DNA of 16,043 bases from Hyphomicrobiales bacterium (GCA_027489835.1 JAIXZF010000208.1:1-16043), one strand, 5' to 3'; counted from the stretch's first letter, positions 7,949 to 14,960 are shown. Numbers and translations: made by a program. Notes: generated from the letters alone by a model not told the origin.

Positions 7949-8968
7949 ATGTCCGGCCATGAGGCGATGCCGCCGATCTACATCAGCTACCTCAACCGCC
8001 TCGACATCGAGGCGCTGGCGATCACGGATGACGAGATCCTGGCCGCCATCGAGAGCGCGCTGGCGGTGCAGGGACGCGGGGAAGCCGTCATCGAGCCGCG
8101 CATGCACCTCGAGCCGGGCGTGGCGCGCGGGCATTTCAACGTGCTGCGGGGCTCGCTGGGCGGCGAGGTCGACGCGGCCGGGGTGAAGGTCGTCGGCGAT
8201 TTCGTCGACAATTACCAGAAGGGCCTGCCCTCGGAACTCGCGGTGCTGACGCTGTTCGACCGTTTCGACGGGCGGCCGAAGGCGATCCTCGACGCGTCCG
8301 GCATCACCGACATGCGGACCGGCGCGATCACCGCGATCGGGGCCAAGCACCTCGCGCGGCGCGGCTCGAAGATCCTTGGCCATGTCGGCGCGCGCGGCAC
8401 GGCCTACTGGAACGTCAGGCTGCTCGACCGCCTGTTCGACTTCGACGAGATCCGCGTCCACTCGCGTCGGCCCGAGAGCCGCGAGGGCTTCGCGGCCAGG
8501 CTGTCGCGCGATCTCGGAAAGCCCGTGATCGCCACCGCCGACTGGCGCTCCTGCGTCGAGGGCGCCGATATCGTGGTGGAAGCCTCGCGGCTGCCCGAGC
8601 CGGCGCCGATGCTGGAGACAAGCTGGATCAAGCCGGGCGCCTTCGTGGTGCCCTACGGCACGATGAGCGCGGTGGAGCTGTCGCTCACCGACATCATGTC
8701 CAAGCTCGTGGTCGACGATTGGGGCCAGTGCAAGGGCGGCAAGTTCGGCGCCCTCCGGGCCCATGTCGAGGCCGGCAAGCTCAGCGAGGCCACGCTGCAT
8801 GCCGAACTCGGCCAGATCGTCGCCGGGCTGAAGCCGGGGCGCGAACGCGCGGACGAGACCATCCTGTTCTGGCACCGGGGCCTGTCGCTCTCCGACATCG
8901 CGCTCGGCCACGCCATGCTGGCCAAGGGCGAGCGGCTGGGCATCGGCCAGCGGCTGCGCTTCGCGTGA
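7949..8968 (+). CDS. Ornithine cyclodeaminase/mu-crystallin family protein (probable imine reductase or dehydrogenase)
   Basis: A 339-residue NAD(P)-dependent family member. The substrate-binding region Val-Lys-Val-Val-Gly-Asp-Phe-Val-Asp-Asn (79-88, Lys80) and Asp-Met-Arg-Thr-Gly-Ala (121-126, Arg123) are clear family marks. Two features are unusual. The Rossmann turn reads Gly-His-Val-Gly-Ala-Arg-Gly-Thr rather than the usual Gly-x-x-Gly-x-Gly-x-Gln. The segment matching the cyclodeaminase Gly-Gly-Asp motif reads Pro-Tyr-Gly-Thr before Ala-Val-Glu-Leu, so the Asp tied to true ornithine cyclodeaminase is missing. Relatives without that Asp (mu-crystallin, alanine dehydrogenase, pyrroline-2-carboxylate reductase) are redox enzymes, so this role is more likely. 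The ATG at 7949 has GAGGAAA just upstream and a 9-base gap from the previous gene. Confidence 0.9.
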   Translation: MSGHEAMPPIYISYLNRLDIEALAITDDEILAAIESALAVQGRGEAVIEPRMHLEPGVARGHFNVLRGSLGGEVDAAGVKVVGDFVDNYQKGLPSELAVLTLFDRFDGRPKAILDASGITDMRTGAITAIGAKHLARRGSKILGHVGARGTAYWNVRLLDRLFDFDEIRVHSRRPESREGFAARLSRDLGKPVIATADWRSCVEGADIVVEASRLPEPAPMLETSWIKPGAFVVPYGTMSAVELSLTDIMSKLVVDDWGQCKGGKFGALRAHVEAGKLSEATLHAELGQIVAGLKPGRERADETILFWHRGLSLSDIALGHAMLAKGERLGIGQRLRFA

Positions 8969-8979
8969 CGGGCTCGCCA

Positions 8980-9786
8980 ATGATCGCCAACGCCCGCATG
9001 TACGCCGTGACGCCCGAGGCGGAAGCCGCCTGGGCCAGGATCATCGGGCATGTGGCCGAGGAGGCGGGGGCGCGCTTCGACTATGTGCCCTACCCCGCCC
9101 CGCAGCCGCTCGAGGATCTGTGGCGCCGTCCCGACCTCGGCTGCGTCTTCATGTGCGGCTATCCGATCGCGCTCAGGATCGCGGACGTCATCCCTCTCGC
9201 CAGCCCCATCCCCGATGCGCCCTGGGCCGAGGGCCGCGCCGTCTACCGCTCCGACCTGATCGTCAGAGCCGACAGCCTGTGGACGCGGCTGGAGGACAGC
9301 TTCGGGGGCCGGCTGGGCTGGACGGTCGAGCACTCGCATTCGGGCTTCAATGCCCTGCGCCACCACCTCATGGCTTACCGGACGGCGGAGCGCCCTTCCG
9401 TCTACGCCGCGACGACGGGCCACCTGGTGACCGCCCGGCGCATCCTCGACGAGGTGCTGGCGGGCGGCATCGACATCGGCCCGCTCGACGGCTTCTGGCA
9501 CATGCTGATCGCACGGTGGAAGCCGGAGCTGACGGCCGGGATCAAGGTGCTGGCCTCGACCGGGACCGCGCCGATGCCGGCCTTCGTCGCCGGCGCCGGC
9601 AGCAACCCTGATCTGGTGGATCGCCTGCGCGCGGCCTTCGCCGCCGCCCATCGCCGCGACTGGTTCGCCCCCCTGGCGCGCGACCTGCTCATCACCGGCT
9701 TCGAGCCCGTCACGCAGGACAGCTTCGCCCAGACGCTGTCATGGGACTCCGAGGCAAGGCAGGCAGGCTACCTCACGCCGGGCTGA
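8980..9786 (+). CDS. PhnD-like periplasmic-binding-fold protein without a signal peptide
   Basis: A 268-residue protein resembling the phosphate/phosphite/phosphonate substrate-binding (PhnD/transferrin-like type 2) fold. The Leu-Gly-Cys-Val-Phe-Met-Cys-Gly-Tyr-Pro segment (about residues 47-56) and the later Ser-His-Ser-Gly-Phe-Asn (about 115-120) fit that fold. No hydrophobic export signal is visible at the N-terminus, so it is probably cytoplasmic and may sense ligand or act as an enzyme rather than deliver to a transporter. GTG 8965, overlapping the previous stop as GTGA, is an alternative start that adds five residues and still gives no signal. It is the last gene of the operon; its end overlaps the convergent desaturase gene by 14 bases. 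Confidence 0.78.
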   Translation: MIANARMYAVTPEAEAAWARIIGHVAEEAGARFDYVPYPAPQPLEDLWRRPDLGCVFMCGYPIALRIADVIPLASPIPDAPWAEGRAVYRSDLIVRADSLWTRLEDSFGGRLGWTVEHSHSGFNALRHHLMAYRTAERPSVYAATTGHLVTARRILDEVLAGGIDIGPLDGFWHMLIARWKPELTAGIKVLASTGTAPMPAFVAGAGSNPDLVDRLRAAFAAAHRRDWFAPLARDLLITGFEPVTQDSFAQTLSWDSEARQAGYLTPG

Positions 9787-10801
9787 GGTCCTGCCGGCGC
9801 GCCTCGCTGCCTGCCGGTGCAGGAGTGCGGCTGGAGCCGGGAGCGGGAGCGATGGCAGGGCACGGATCGCCAGCCGGCTCGCGCGCCGGGGCGCGGCCCA
9901 GCGGATGGACGGGCCTGTCATAGCCGCTGAGCAGGAAGCGGCGGAAGACCTCGCCATAGCCCTTGTAGTGCAGGCCGCCATTCTCGGCGAGAATGGCCTC
10001 GCGATGCTCGCGGTACAGGGCGGGAAGCCGATACCAAGGCACGGTCGGCCATTTGTGGTGCACGACGTGCAGGTTGTTGTGCAGGAAGAGCAGGCCGAAC
10101 AGGGGCGTGTCCTCGACGATGGCCGTGCGCCGCTCGACCTCGTCATGCGCCTTGTGCTCGGCGAAGGAGCGGACCAGCGCCAACGCGGTGCCGCCATAGA
10201 CGAAGCCGAGCAGATAGAGCCAGAGCGGGAGCCCGAACCAGCCGATGGCCACTGCCAGCAGCGCGGCCGTGAACACGGTGTGCAGGAGCCAGACCTTCGC
10301 CTTCTCGCGGTCGCCGGCCAGCAGGGCGGACGCTTCGGTGCGCCAGAACATCGCGATGGACCAGAACGGGCCGATCAGCAGCCGGCCGAGAAGGCGCGTC
10401 TGCGCGCGGACGAGCGCCTGGCCGATCGGCCCCAGCTCCCGCCAGCCTTCGGGCGTCCAGTAGCGGCTTTCGGGATCGTCGAGCGGATCGGTGAGCCGGT
10501 CGTCCCGATGATGGGTCAAATGGCTGTGCCGGTAACGCTCGAAGGGAAGCCAGAGCCAGATCGGCGGCGTCGCGAGGGCCGTGTTCAGCCAGCGGATGCG
10601 GGTGGGATGGCCATGCAGCGCCTCGTGTTGCGCGGACCCCCACCAGGCGCCTGTCCAGGCCGCTAGCGGCAGCCAGAGCCAGATCGGCAACGCCTCATGG
10701 AAGGCGACGAGGCCCAGCCATGAGGCATAGATGACCGCGAACAGGGCCAGCGTCGGCCACTCCACAGCCGCGTTGCGTTCGATCGTGACGGAAACCTTCA
10801 T
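9773..10801 (-). CDS. Membrane fatty-acid-desaturase family protein
   Basis: A 342-residue di-iron membrane enzyme of the FA_desaturase family. All three histidine boxes are present: His59-x3-His63-x-His65, His92-x-His94-x2-His97-His98, and His245-x2-His248-His249, with an extra His216 in a basic segment before the third box. Hydrophobic helices lie near 16-36, 39-58, 138-160, 172-205 and 233-240. It would insert a double bond or hydroxyl into an acyl or isoprenoid substrate in the membrane using oxygen; the sequence does not fix the substrate. The last 40 residues are Ala/Pro/Arg-rich and poorly folded-looking. AGGGG lies upstream of the start on the minus strand. It stands alone, convergent to the importer operon and divergent from the corrinoid genes, so it is probably its own transcription unit. 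Confidence 0.92.
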   Translation of the reverse strand: MKVSVTIERNAAVEWPTLALFAVIYASWLGLVAFHEALPIWLWLPLAAWTGAWWGSAQHEALHGHPTRIRWLNTALATPPIWLWLPFERYRHSHLTHHRDDRLTDPLDDPESRYWTPEGWRELGPIGQALVRAQTRLLGRLLIGPFWSIAMFWRTEASALLAGDREKAKVWLLHTVFTAALLAVAIGWFGLPLWLYLLGFVYGGTALALVRSFAEHKAHDEVERRTAIVEDTPLFGLLFLHNNLHVVHHKWPTVPWYRLPALYREHREAILAENGGLHYKGYGEVFRRFLLSGYDRPVHPLGRAPAREPAGDPCPAIAPAPGSSRTPAPAGSEARRQDLSPA

Positions 10802-10978
10802 GCCAGGGCCCCTGCGCCTGACACCTTCTTGCCTTAAAATTGCCGATTCGCGAAGGCGGCGCGACGACGCAACTCACGATTTCATGAGCGGCGTCACGAT
10901 GAGCGCAGGGCTGCCCTGTCGTTTAGTGATGTCTTGATCTCGACGCCCTATATCGGCTTCAGTCGCAGCCGCGACCTC
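10802..10978. promoter_or_regulatory. Divergent intergenic region with a dyad CAGGGC-T-GCCCTG
   Basis: This gap separates the left-going desaturase from the right-going corrinoid operon, so it should hold both promoters. It contains an AT-rich patch (CTTAAAATT, about 10833-10841) nearer the desaturase and a perfect 6-bp dyad with a one-base centre at 10906-10918. A CTATAT sequence (10948-10953) could be a -10 element for the corrinoid gene, but no good -35 lies at proper spacing. No cobalamin riboswitch was recognised by eye. Confidence 0.35.
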
Positions 10979-10984
10979 AGGAGG
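10979..10984 (+). promoter_or_regulatory. Consensus Shine-Dalgarno (AGGAGG) that points to a CTG start
   Basis: AGGAGG lies five bases before CTG 10990-10992. The reading frame is closed upstream by TGA at 10927-10929, and no ATG, GTG or TTG occurs in frame between that stop and GTG 11095. The ribosome site therefore marks CTG as the likely initiation codon of the corrinoid protein. Confidence 0.75.
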
Positions 10985-10989
10985 CTCCC

Positions 10990-11676
10990 CTGTCCAGCGA
11001 CGACATCGATCTCGACGCCCTGCCCGACAGCGAACTGGTCGCGCAGGTCCATCTCGACCTCTATGACGGCCTGAAGGAAGAGGTCGTCGAGGCCGTGAAC
11101 ATCCTGCTGGCGCGCGGCTGGTCGCCCTACGACATCCTGACCCAGGCCCTCGTCGAAGGCATGCGGATCGTCGGCGTCGACTTCCGCGACGGGATCCTGT
11201 TCGTGCCGGAGGTGCTGATGGCGGCCAACGCCATGAAGGCGGGCATGGGCATCCTCAAGCCGCTGCTGGCGGAGACCGGCGCTCCGAAGGTCGGCAAGAT
11301 GGTCATCGGCACGGTCAAAGGCGACATCCACGACATCGGCAAGAACCTCGTCTGCATGATGATGGAGGGCGCGGGCTTCGAGGTGGTTGATCTTGGCATC
11401 AACACCTCGGTCGAGACCTTCCTCGACGCGCTGGAGGCCCACCGGCCGGACATTCTCGGCATGTCGGCGCTGCTGACCACGACCATGCCCTACATGAAGA
11501 CCGTGATCGAGACGATGAAAGCCAAGGGCCTGCGCAGCGACTACCTCGTATTCGTCGGCGGGGCGCCGGTGAACGAGCAGTTCGCCGAGGCGATCGGCGC
11601 CGATGCCTATTGCCGCGACGCGGCGGTGACGGTGGAGACCGCCAAGCGGATGCTGCACCAGCGCAAGGCGGCGTGA
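10990..11676 (+). CDS. Cobalamin (corrinoid)-binding carrier protein, MtbC/MtgC-like
   Basis: A 228-residue methyl-carrier corrinoid protein of the MtbC/MttC/MtgC type. The N-terminal helical cap (about 20-100) contains the family stretch Gly-Ile-Leu-Phe-Val-Pro-Glu-Val-Leu. The Rossmann-like B12 domain follows, with Asp-x-His114-x2-Gly (lower axial His114), the Gly-Met-Ser-Ala-Leu motif and the late Val-Gly-Gly-Ala-Pro. Such proteins shuttle a methyl group between a substrate:corrinoid methyltransferase and a tetrahydrofolate methyltransferase. The start is taken as CTG 10990 because of the AGGAGG five bases upstream and because GTG 11095 would remove the conserved Leu-Tyr-Asp-Gly-Leu-Lys-Glu-Glu segment. 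It is the first gene of the module; its stop overlaps the DUF1638 gene as GTGA. Confidence 0.93.
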   Translation: MSSDDIDLDALPDSELVAQVHLDLYDGLKEEVVEAVNILLARGWSPYDILTQALVEGMRIVGVDFRDGILFVPEVLMAANAMKAGMGILKPLLAETGAPKVGKMVIGTVKGDIHDIGKNLVCMMMEGAGFEVVDLGINTSVETFLDALEAHRPDILGMSALLTTTMPYMKTVIETMKAKGLRSDYLVFVGGAPVNEQFAEAIGADAYCRDAAVTVETAKRMLHQRKAA

Positions 11677-12278
11677 GCGCGGGCCGCACCCTCGTCATCG
11701 CCTGCGGCGCGCTCGCGCGCGAGCTCGTCGCGGTCAAGGCGCTGAACGGGCTCGACCATCTCGACATCGCCTGCCTGCCCGCCATCCTGCACAACCGGCC
11801 CGAGCGGATCACGCCGCTGGTGCGGGCCCGGATCAGGGCAGCGCGCGGGCGCTATGCGGACATCCTGTGCCTTTACGGCGATTGCGGCACGGGCGGGGCG
11901 CTCGACGCCATGCTGGCCGAAGAGGGCGTGGCGCGGATCGAGGGGGCGCATTGCTATGCCTTCTATGCCGGCATCGCGGATTTCGACGCGCTGATGGAGG
12001 CCGAGATCGGGACCTTCTTCCTGACCGACTATCTCGCGCGGCATTTCGACCGGCTGGTCTGGAAGGGGCTGGGCCTCGACCGGCATCCCGCGTTGAGGGA
12101 CGATTACTTCGGCCATTACCGGCGCGTCGTGCATCTGGCGCAAATCCCGGACGCGGCGGTGTCGGCGAAGGCGGAGGCGGCCGCCGCGCGCCTGGGGCTA
12201 CCGCTCGAGACGCGGGCGACGGGCTTTGGCGGCCTGGCGGCGTTCGTATCCGGCGCCCATGCGGCCGCGGAGCGGTGA
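11673..12278 (+). CDS. DUF1638 domain-containing protein
   Basis: A 201-residue protein of the DUF1638 family, recognised by Ala-Cys-Gly-Ala-Leu-Ala-Arg-Glu-Leu near the N-terminus (about 10-18), the Leu-His-Asn-Arg-Pro-Glu segment (about 40), Gly-Asp-Cys-Gly-Thr-Gly-Gly (about 69-75), a His-Cys-Tyr motif (about 94) and Phe-Leu-Thr-Asp-Tyr-Leu. The conserved Cys/His pattern suggests metal or cofactor binding, but no biochemical role is established to my knowledge. Relatives are frequently found beside corrinoid methyltransferase genes, as here. The GTG start overlaps the corrinoid-protein stop (GTGA), so the two are translationally coupled; this implies a direct role in handling the corrinoid carrier or its methyltransferase partners. 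Confidence 0.87.
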   Translation: MSAGRTLVIACGALARELVAVKALNGLDHLDIACLPAILHNRPERITPLVRARIRAARGRYADILCLYGDCGTGGALDAMLAEEGVARIEGAHCYAFYAGIADFDALMEAEIGTFFLTDYLARHFDRLVWKGLGLDRHPALRDDYFGHYRRVVHLAQIPDAAVSAKAEAAAARLGLPLETRATGFGGLAAFVSGAHAAAER

Positions 12279-12349
12279 TCGGCCGGCCGGAAGTCCCCGT
12301 CCTGGCTCCGTCTTGCAATCCGCCGCCAAACCGATAGCTGGAAGCTGGC

Positions 12350-12649
12350 ATGTCACACCTCACGGTCATCAGTTGGCGCGCGATCCCCGCGCAGGTCATC
12401 GCCCGGGCCGGCCGCGCCTCGGCGAAGCGCGAACTTCCCCTGCGCTTCGTCGAGGCGATCGACCGGGCCGCGATGGCGAGCGGAGCGAGCGGCGACGAGG
12501 CCTATCTGGCCGGCTGGCGGCGCGGGGAGCCCGAGCCCTGCGGGGCCGACCTCGAGGCCGAGGCGGCGCGCAAGGCCGCCGAGATCGAAGCCGCTTATCC
12601 GCCCGAACGGCTGAAGGCGCTCGCGCTCGCCGGAGGCGAGGAGAGGTGA
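12350..12649 (+). CDS. PF13769 'virulence factor' family small protein
   Basis: A 99-residue, Ala- and charge-rich cytoplasmic protein. The opening pattern Ser-Trp-Arg-Ala-Ile-Pro-Ala-Gln-Val-Ile, followed by Arg-Phe-Val-Glu-Ala-Ile-Asp-Arg-Ala-Ala-Met and Ala-Tyr-Leu-Ala-Gly-Trp-Arg-Arg, matches the family labelled 'virulence factor' (PF13769). That label is historical; nothing here suggests virulence. Homologs commonly sit in corrinoid/one-carbon gene clusters, so an accessory role for the methyl-transfer system is more plausible. GGAAG precedes the ATG, and a 71-base gap separates it from the DUF1638 gene. Its stop overlaps the activator gene in a GTGA. Confidence 0.82.
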   Translation: MSHLTVISWRAIPAQVIARAGRASAKRELPLRFVEAIDRAAMASGASGDEAYLAGWRRGEPEPCGADLEAEAARKAAEIEAAYPPERLKALALAGGEER

Positions 12650-14637
12650 GCGACCATCTCGTCCTGTTCGCGCCATCGGGCAAAAGGGGGCGCTTCGCCA
12701 GCGGCGTCAGCGTGCTGGACGCCGCGCGCAGCCTGGGCGTCGACCTCGATTCAGTCTGCGGCGGACGCGGGCTGTGCGGACGCTGCCAGATCGCGATCGG
12801 CGAGGGCGAGGAAGCGAGGCTCGGCATCACCTCGCGCGCGGCCCATGTCTCGGAGGCCGGCGAGGTCGAGGCTCGCTATCAGGCCCGGCGCGGGCCGCTG
12901 GCGGCGGGACGCCGGCTCGGCTGCCAGGCGCGCCTGTGCGGCGATGTCGTCATCGACGTGCCGGAGGACAGCCAGGTCCACCGGCAGGTGGTGCGCAAGG
13001 CGCCGAGCGAACGGCCGGTGGCGGTCGACCCCGTGGTCACCCTCCATGCCGTCGAGGTGCGCCGGCCCGACATGCAAGACCCGTCGAGCGACGGGCTCAG
13101 GCTGATCGAGGCGCTCAAGGCGCAATGGGGCCTCTCCGGCCTCTCCCTGCCGCTGTCCGTGCTGACGGGGCTGCAGGCGACGCTGCGCCAGGGCGAATTC
13201 CTCGTGACGGCGGCGGTCCGCGAAGGGCGCGAGATCGTCGCGGTCTGGCCCGGCGTCGTCACGCGCATGGCGGGGCTCGCCGTGGATCTCGGCTCCACGA
13301 CCATCGCGGCGCATCTGTGCGACCTCACGACCGGCGCGGTGCTGGCCTCGGGCGGCGCGATGAACCCGCAGATCCGCTTCGGCGAGGACCTGATGAGCCG
13401 GGTCTCGCATGCCATGCTGAACCCCGGCGGCGCGGCGGAGCTGACGCGGGCAGTCCGCGAGGGCCTCGACGCGCTGGTCGGCGCCGTGGCCGCCGAGGCG
13501 GGCGTCGCGCGCGGGGAGATCGTGGAAGCGACGCTGGTCGGCAATCCGGTGATGCACCATCTCTTCCTCGGGATCGATCCGGTGGAGCTGGGGGCCGCGC
13601 CCTTCGCGCTCGCCTGGGACGGGCCGATCGACCATCCCGCCGCGGAGCTCGGCCTGAGGATCGCGCCAGGGGCCAAGATCCATGTCCTGCCCTGCATCGC
13701 CGGCCATGTCGGCGCGGACGCCGCCGCCGTCGTACTGGCCGAGGCGCCGCACCGCGACGACGCCATGACGCTGATCGTCGATGTCGGCACCAATGCCGAG
13801 CTCGTGCTGGGCTCGCGCGGACGGCTGATGGCCTGCTCGTCTCCCACGGGGCCGGCCTTCGAGGGCGCGCAGCTGACGGCCGGCCAGCGCGCCGCGCCGG
13901 GCGCGATCGAGCGGCTGAGGATCGACCGAGACAGCCTCGAGCCGCGCTACAAGGTGATCGGCTGCGAGCTGTGGTCGGACGAGCCGGGCTTCGACGAAGC
14001 GGTCGGGCCGCGCGGCGTCACCGGCATCTGCGGCTCGGGCATCGTGGAGGCCCTGGCCGAGATGTATCTGGCCGGCATCCTGACGGGCGACGGCGCGATC
14101 GACGGGGCGCTCGCCGCGCGCAGCCCGCGCATTCGCGACGAGCACCGGAGCTTCACCTACCTGATCCGCGAAGCCGCGGCCGGCGGCCAGCGCATCGCCG
14201 TCACCCAGCACGACGTCAGGGCCATCCAGCTCGCCAAGGCCGCGCTCCATGCCGGCGCCAAGCTGCTGATGGCGCGGATGGGCGTCGAGCATCTCGACCG
14301 GATCAAGCTCGCCGGCGCGTTCGGCAGCCATATCGACCCCGCCTACGCGCTGGTGCTCGGCCTCGTGCCCGACTGCGAGGTCGGCCAGGTGGAGGCGGTC
14401 GGCAATGCGGCGGGCCATGGCGCGCGGATCGCGCTCGTCAACAAGGCGGCCCGGGCCGAGATCGCCGCTCTGGCGCGGCGGATCGAGAAGGTCGAGACCG
14501 CGATCGAGCCGGAGTTCCAGGCCGAGTTCGTGGCCGCCATGGCGCTGCCGCATGCCACCGACAGCTATGAGCGGCTGGCGCTGAGCGTGCCGCTGCCGGA
14601 GCGGCGCGCGGGCCGGCGCAGCCGGAGGCGCGCATGA
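12646..14637 (+). CDS. 2Fe-2S/ASKHA reductive activator of corrinoid enzymes (RACE, DUF4445)
   Basis: A 663-residue ATP-dependent reductive activator. Such proteins return accidentally oxidised Co(II) carriers to active Co(I). The N-terminal plant-type ferredoxin domain binds a 2Fe-2S cluster through Cys38, Cys44, Cys47 (Cys-x5-Cys-x2-Cys) and probably Cys93. A linker (about 110-200) leads to the ASKHA ATPase-like domain: phosphate loop Asp214-Leu-Gly-Ser-Thr-Thr219, a second nucleotide motif at Asp379-Val-Gly-Thr-Asn, and Gly-Ile-Cys-Gly-Ser-Gly (460-465). The tail is Arg-rich and lacks the C-terminal 4Fe-4S cysteines of archaeal RamA, as expected for the bacterial RACE type. The GTG 12646 start overlaps the preceding stop and has GAGGAGA upstream. 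The obvious client is the corrinoid protein at 10990. A longer open frame upstream lies in other genes and was not used. Confidence 0.93.
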   Translation: MSDHLVLFAPSGKRGRFASGVSVLDAARSLGVDLDSVCGGRGLCGRCQIAIGEGEEARLGITSRAAHVSEAGEVEARYQARRGPLAAGRRLGCQARLCGDVVIDVPEDSQVHRQVVRKAPSERPVAVDPVVTLHAVEVRRPDMQDPSSDGLRLIEALKAQWGLSGLSLPLSVLTGLQATLRQGEFLVTAAVREGREIVAVWPGVVTRMAGLAVDLGSTTIAAHLCDLTTGAVLASGGAMNPQIRFGEDLMSRVSHAMLNPGGAAELTRAVREGLDALVGAVAAEAGVARGEIVEATLVGNPVMHHLFLGIDPVELGAAPFALAWDGPIDHPAAELGLRIAPGAKIHVLPCIAGHVGADAAAVVLAEAPHRDDAMTLIVDVGTNAELVLGSRGRLMACSSPTGPAFEGAQLTAGQRAAPGAIERLRIDRDSLEPRYKVIGCELWSDEPGFDEAVGPRGVTGICGSGIVEALAEMYLAGILTGDGAIDGALAARSPRIRDEHRSFTYLIREAAAGGQRIAVTQHDVRAIQLAKAALHAGAKLLMARMGVEHLDRIKLAGAFGSHIDPAYALVLGLVPDCEVGQVEAVGNAAGHGARIALVNKAARAEIAALARRIEKVETAIEPEFQAEFVAAMALPHATDSYERLALSVPLPERRAGRRSRRRA

Positions 14638-14936
14638 CCGAGCCGTCCTGGAAGACCACGATGCTCGAGCGGATGAGCCCGGCCCAGCGGGAGAGCCTGC
14701 GCGATGGCCGCGGGCGCTGCCGCGTCGTCAAGTTCCAGGATGCCGTCGCCAGCGCCCGGCGCGTGGCGGTGCAGATCGCCGCCGACGTGGCGAGCGGCCA
14801 AATCTGTCACGAGGATGCGGGCGCCTCGACGCATCGCCGCGCCGATTGCGTCCGCCCGCGCTGCGCGTGCAGCCTCAAGCGCATGGACACGATCGGGCAG
14901 CACGCCTTCTACACGCTCAGACCCGGCCAGGCCTGA
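14634..14936 (+). CDS. Cysteine-depleted, shortened YcgN-like protein
   Basis: A 100-residue open frame whose ATG overlaps the activator stop (ATGA). Over residues 1-37 it matches the intact YcgN-family gene at 15876 at 26 positions, with 95 of 111 bases identical. In YcgN proteins the segment reads Cys-Asp-Gly-Cys-Gly-Arg-Cys-Cys; here it reads Arg-Asp-Gly-Arg-Gly-Arg-Cys-Arg, so three of the four cysteines have become Arg through TGC-to-CGC changes, and the nearby Trp is Arg by TGG-to-CGG. A later Ala-Asp-Val-Ala-Ser appears to replace Thr-Asp-Val-Cys-Cys, and Ala-Asp-Cys-Val-Arg may correspond to the family's Pro-Asp-Cys-Val-Arg. The C-terminus is short compared with about 150 residues for YcgN. 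It could be a decaying duplicate or a repurposed protein; a metal-binding role like YcgN is unlikely. Confidence 0.65.
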   Translation: MTEPSWKTTMLERMSPAQRESLRDGRGRCRVVKFQDAVASARRVAVQIAADVASGQICHEDAGASTHRRADCVRPRCACSLKRMDTIGQHAFYTLRPGQA

Positions 14937-14960
14937 GCGGAGCCAAGGGAGAGCTTCGCC

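Noticed and set aside
6500..8980. Very long open frame on the minus strand (over 800 codons)
   Set aside because: It lies opposite three well-supported genes with clear family motifs. Its translation is rich in Arg, Ala, Gly, Asp and His with no fold-like pattern, as expected for the antisense of GC-rich coding DNA.
10802..10989. Cobalamin riboswitch upstream of the corrinoid operon
   Set aside because: The gap is only 188 bases and no B12-box-like sequence or family core could be recognised by eye.
12279..12349. Palindrome-like CGGCCGGCCGG in the gap before the PF13769 gene, considered as a terminator or operator
   Set aside because: It is a short simple GC repeat with no T-run. Such strings are common in this base composition, and the surrounding genes behave as one operon.
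12350..12649. A pathogenicity locus, suggested by the 'virulence factor' family name
   Set aside because: The family label is historical, and the neighbours are corrinoid metabolism genes. No secretion, toxin or adhesion gene is present.
12751..14570. Long open frames of about 600 codons on both strands within the activator gene
   Set aside because: The annotated frame has ferredoxin and ASKHA motifs in order. The alternative frames are low-complexity Arg/Ala/Gly-rich shadows.
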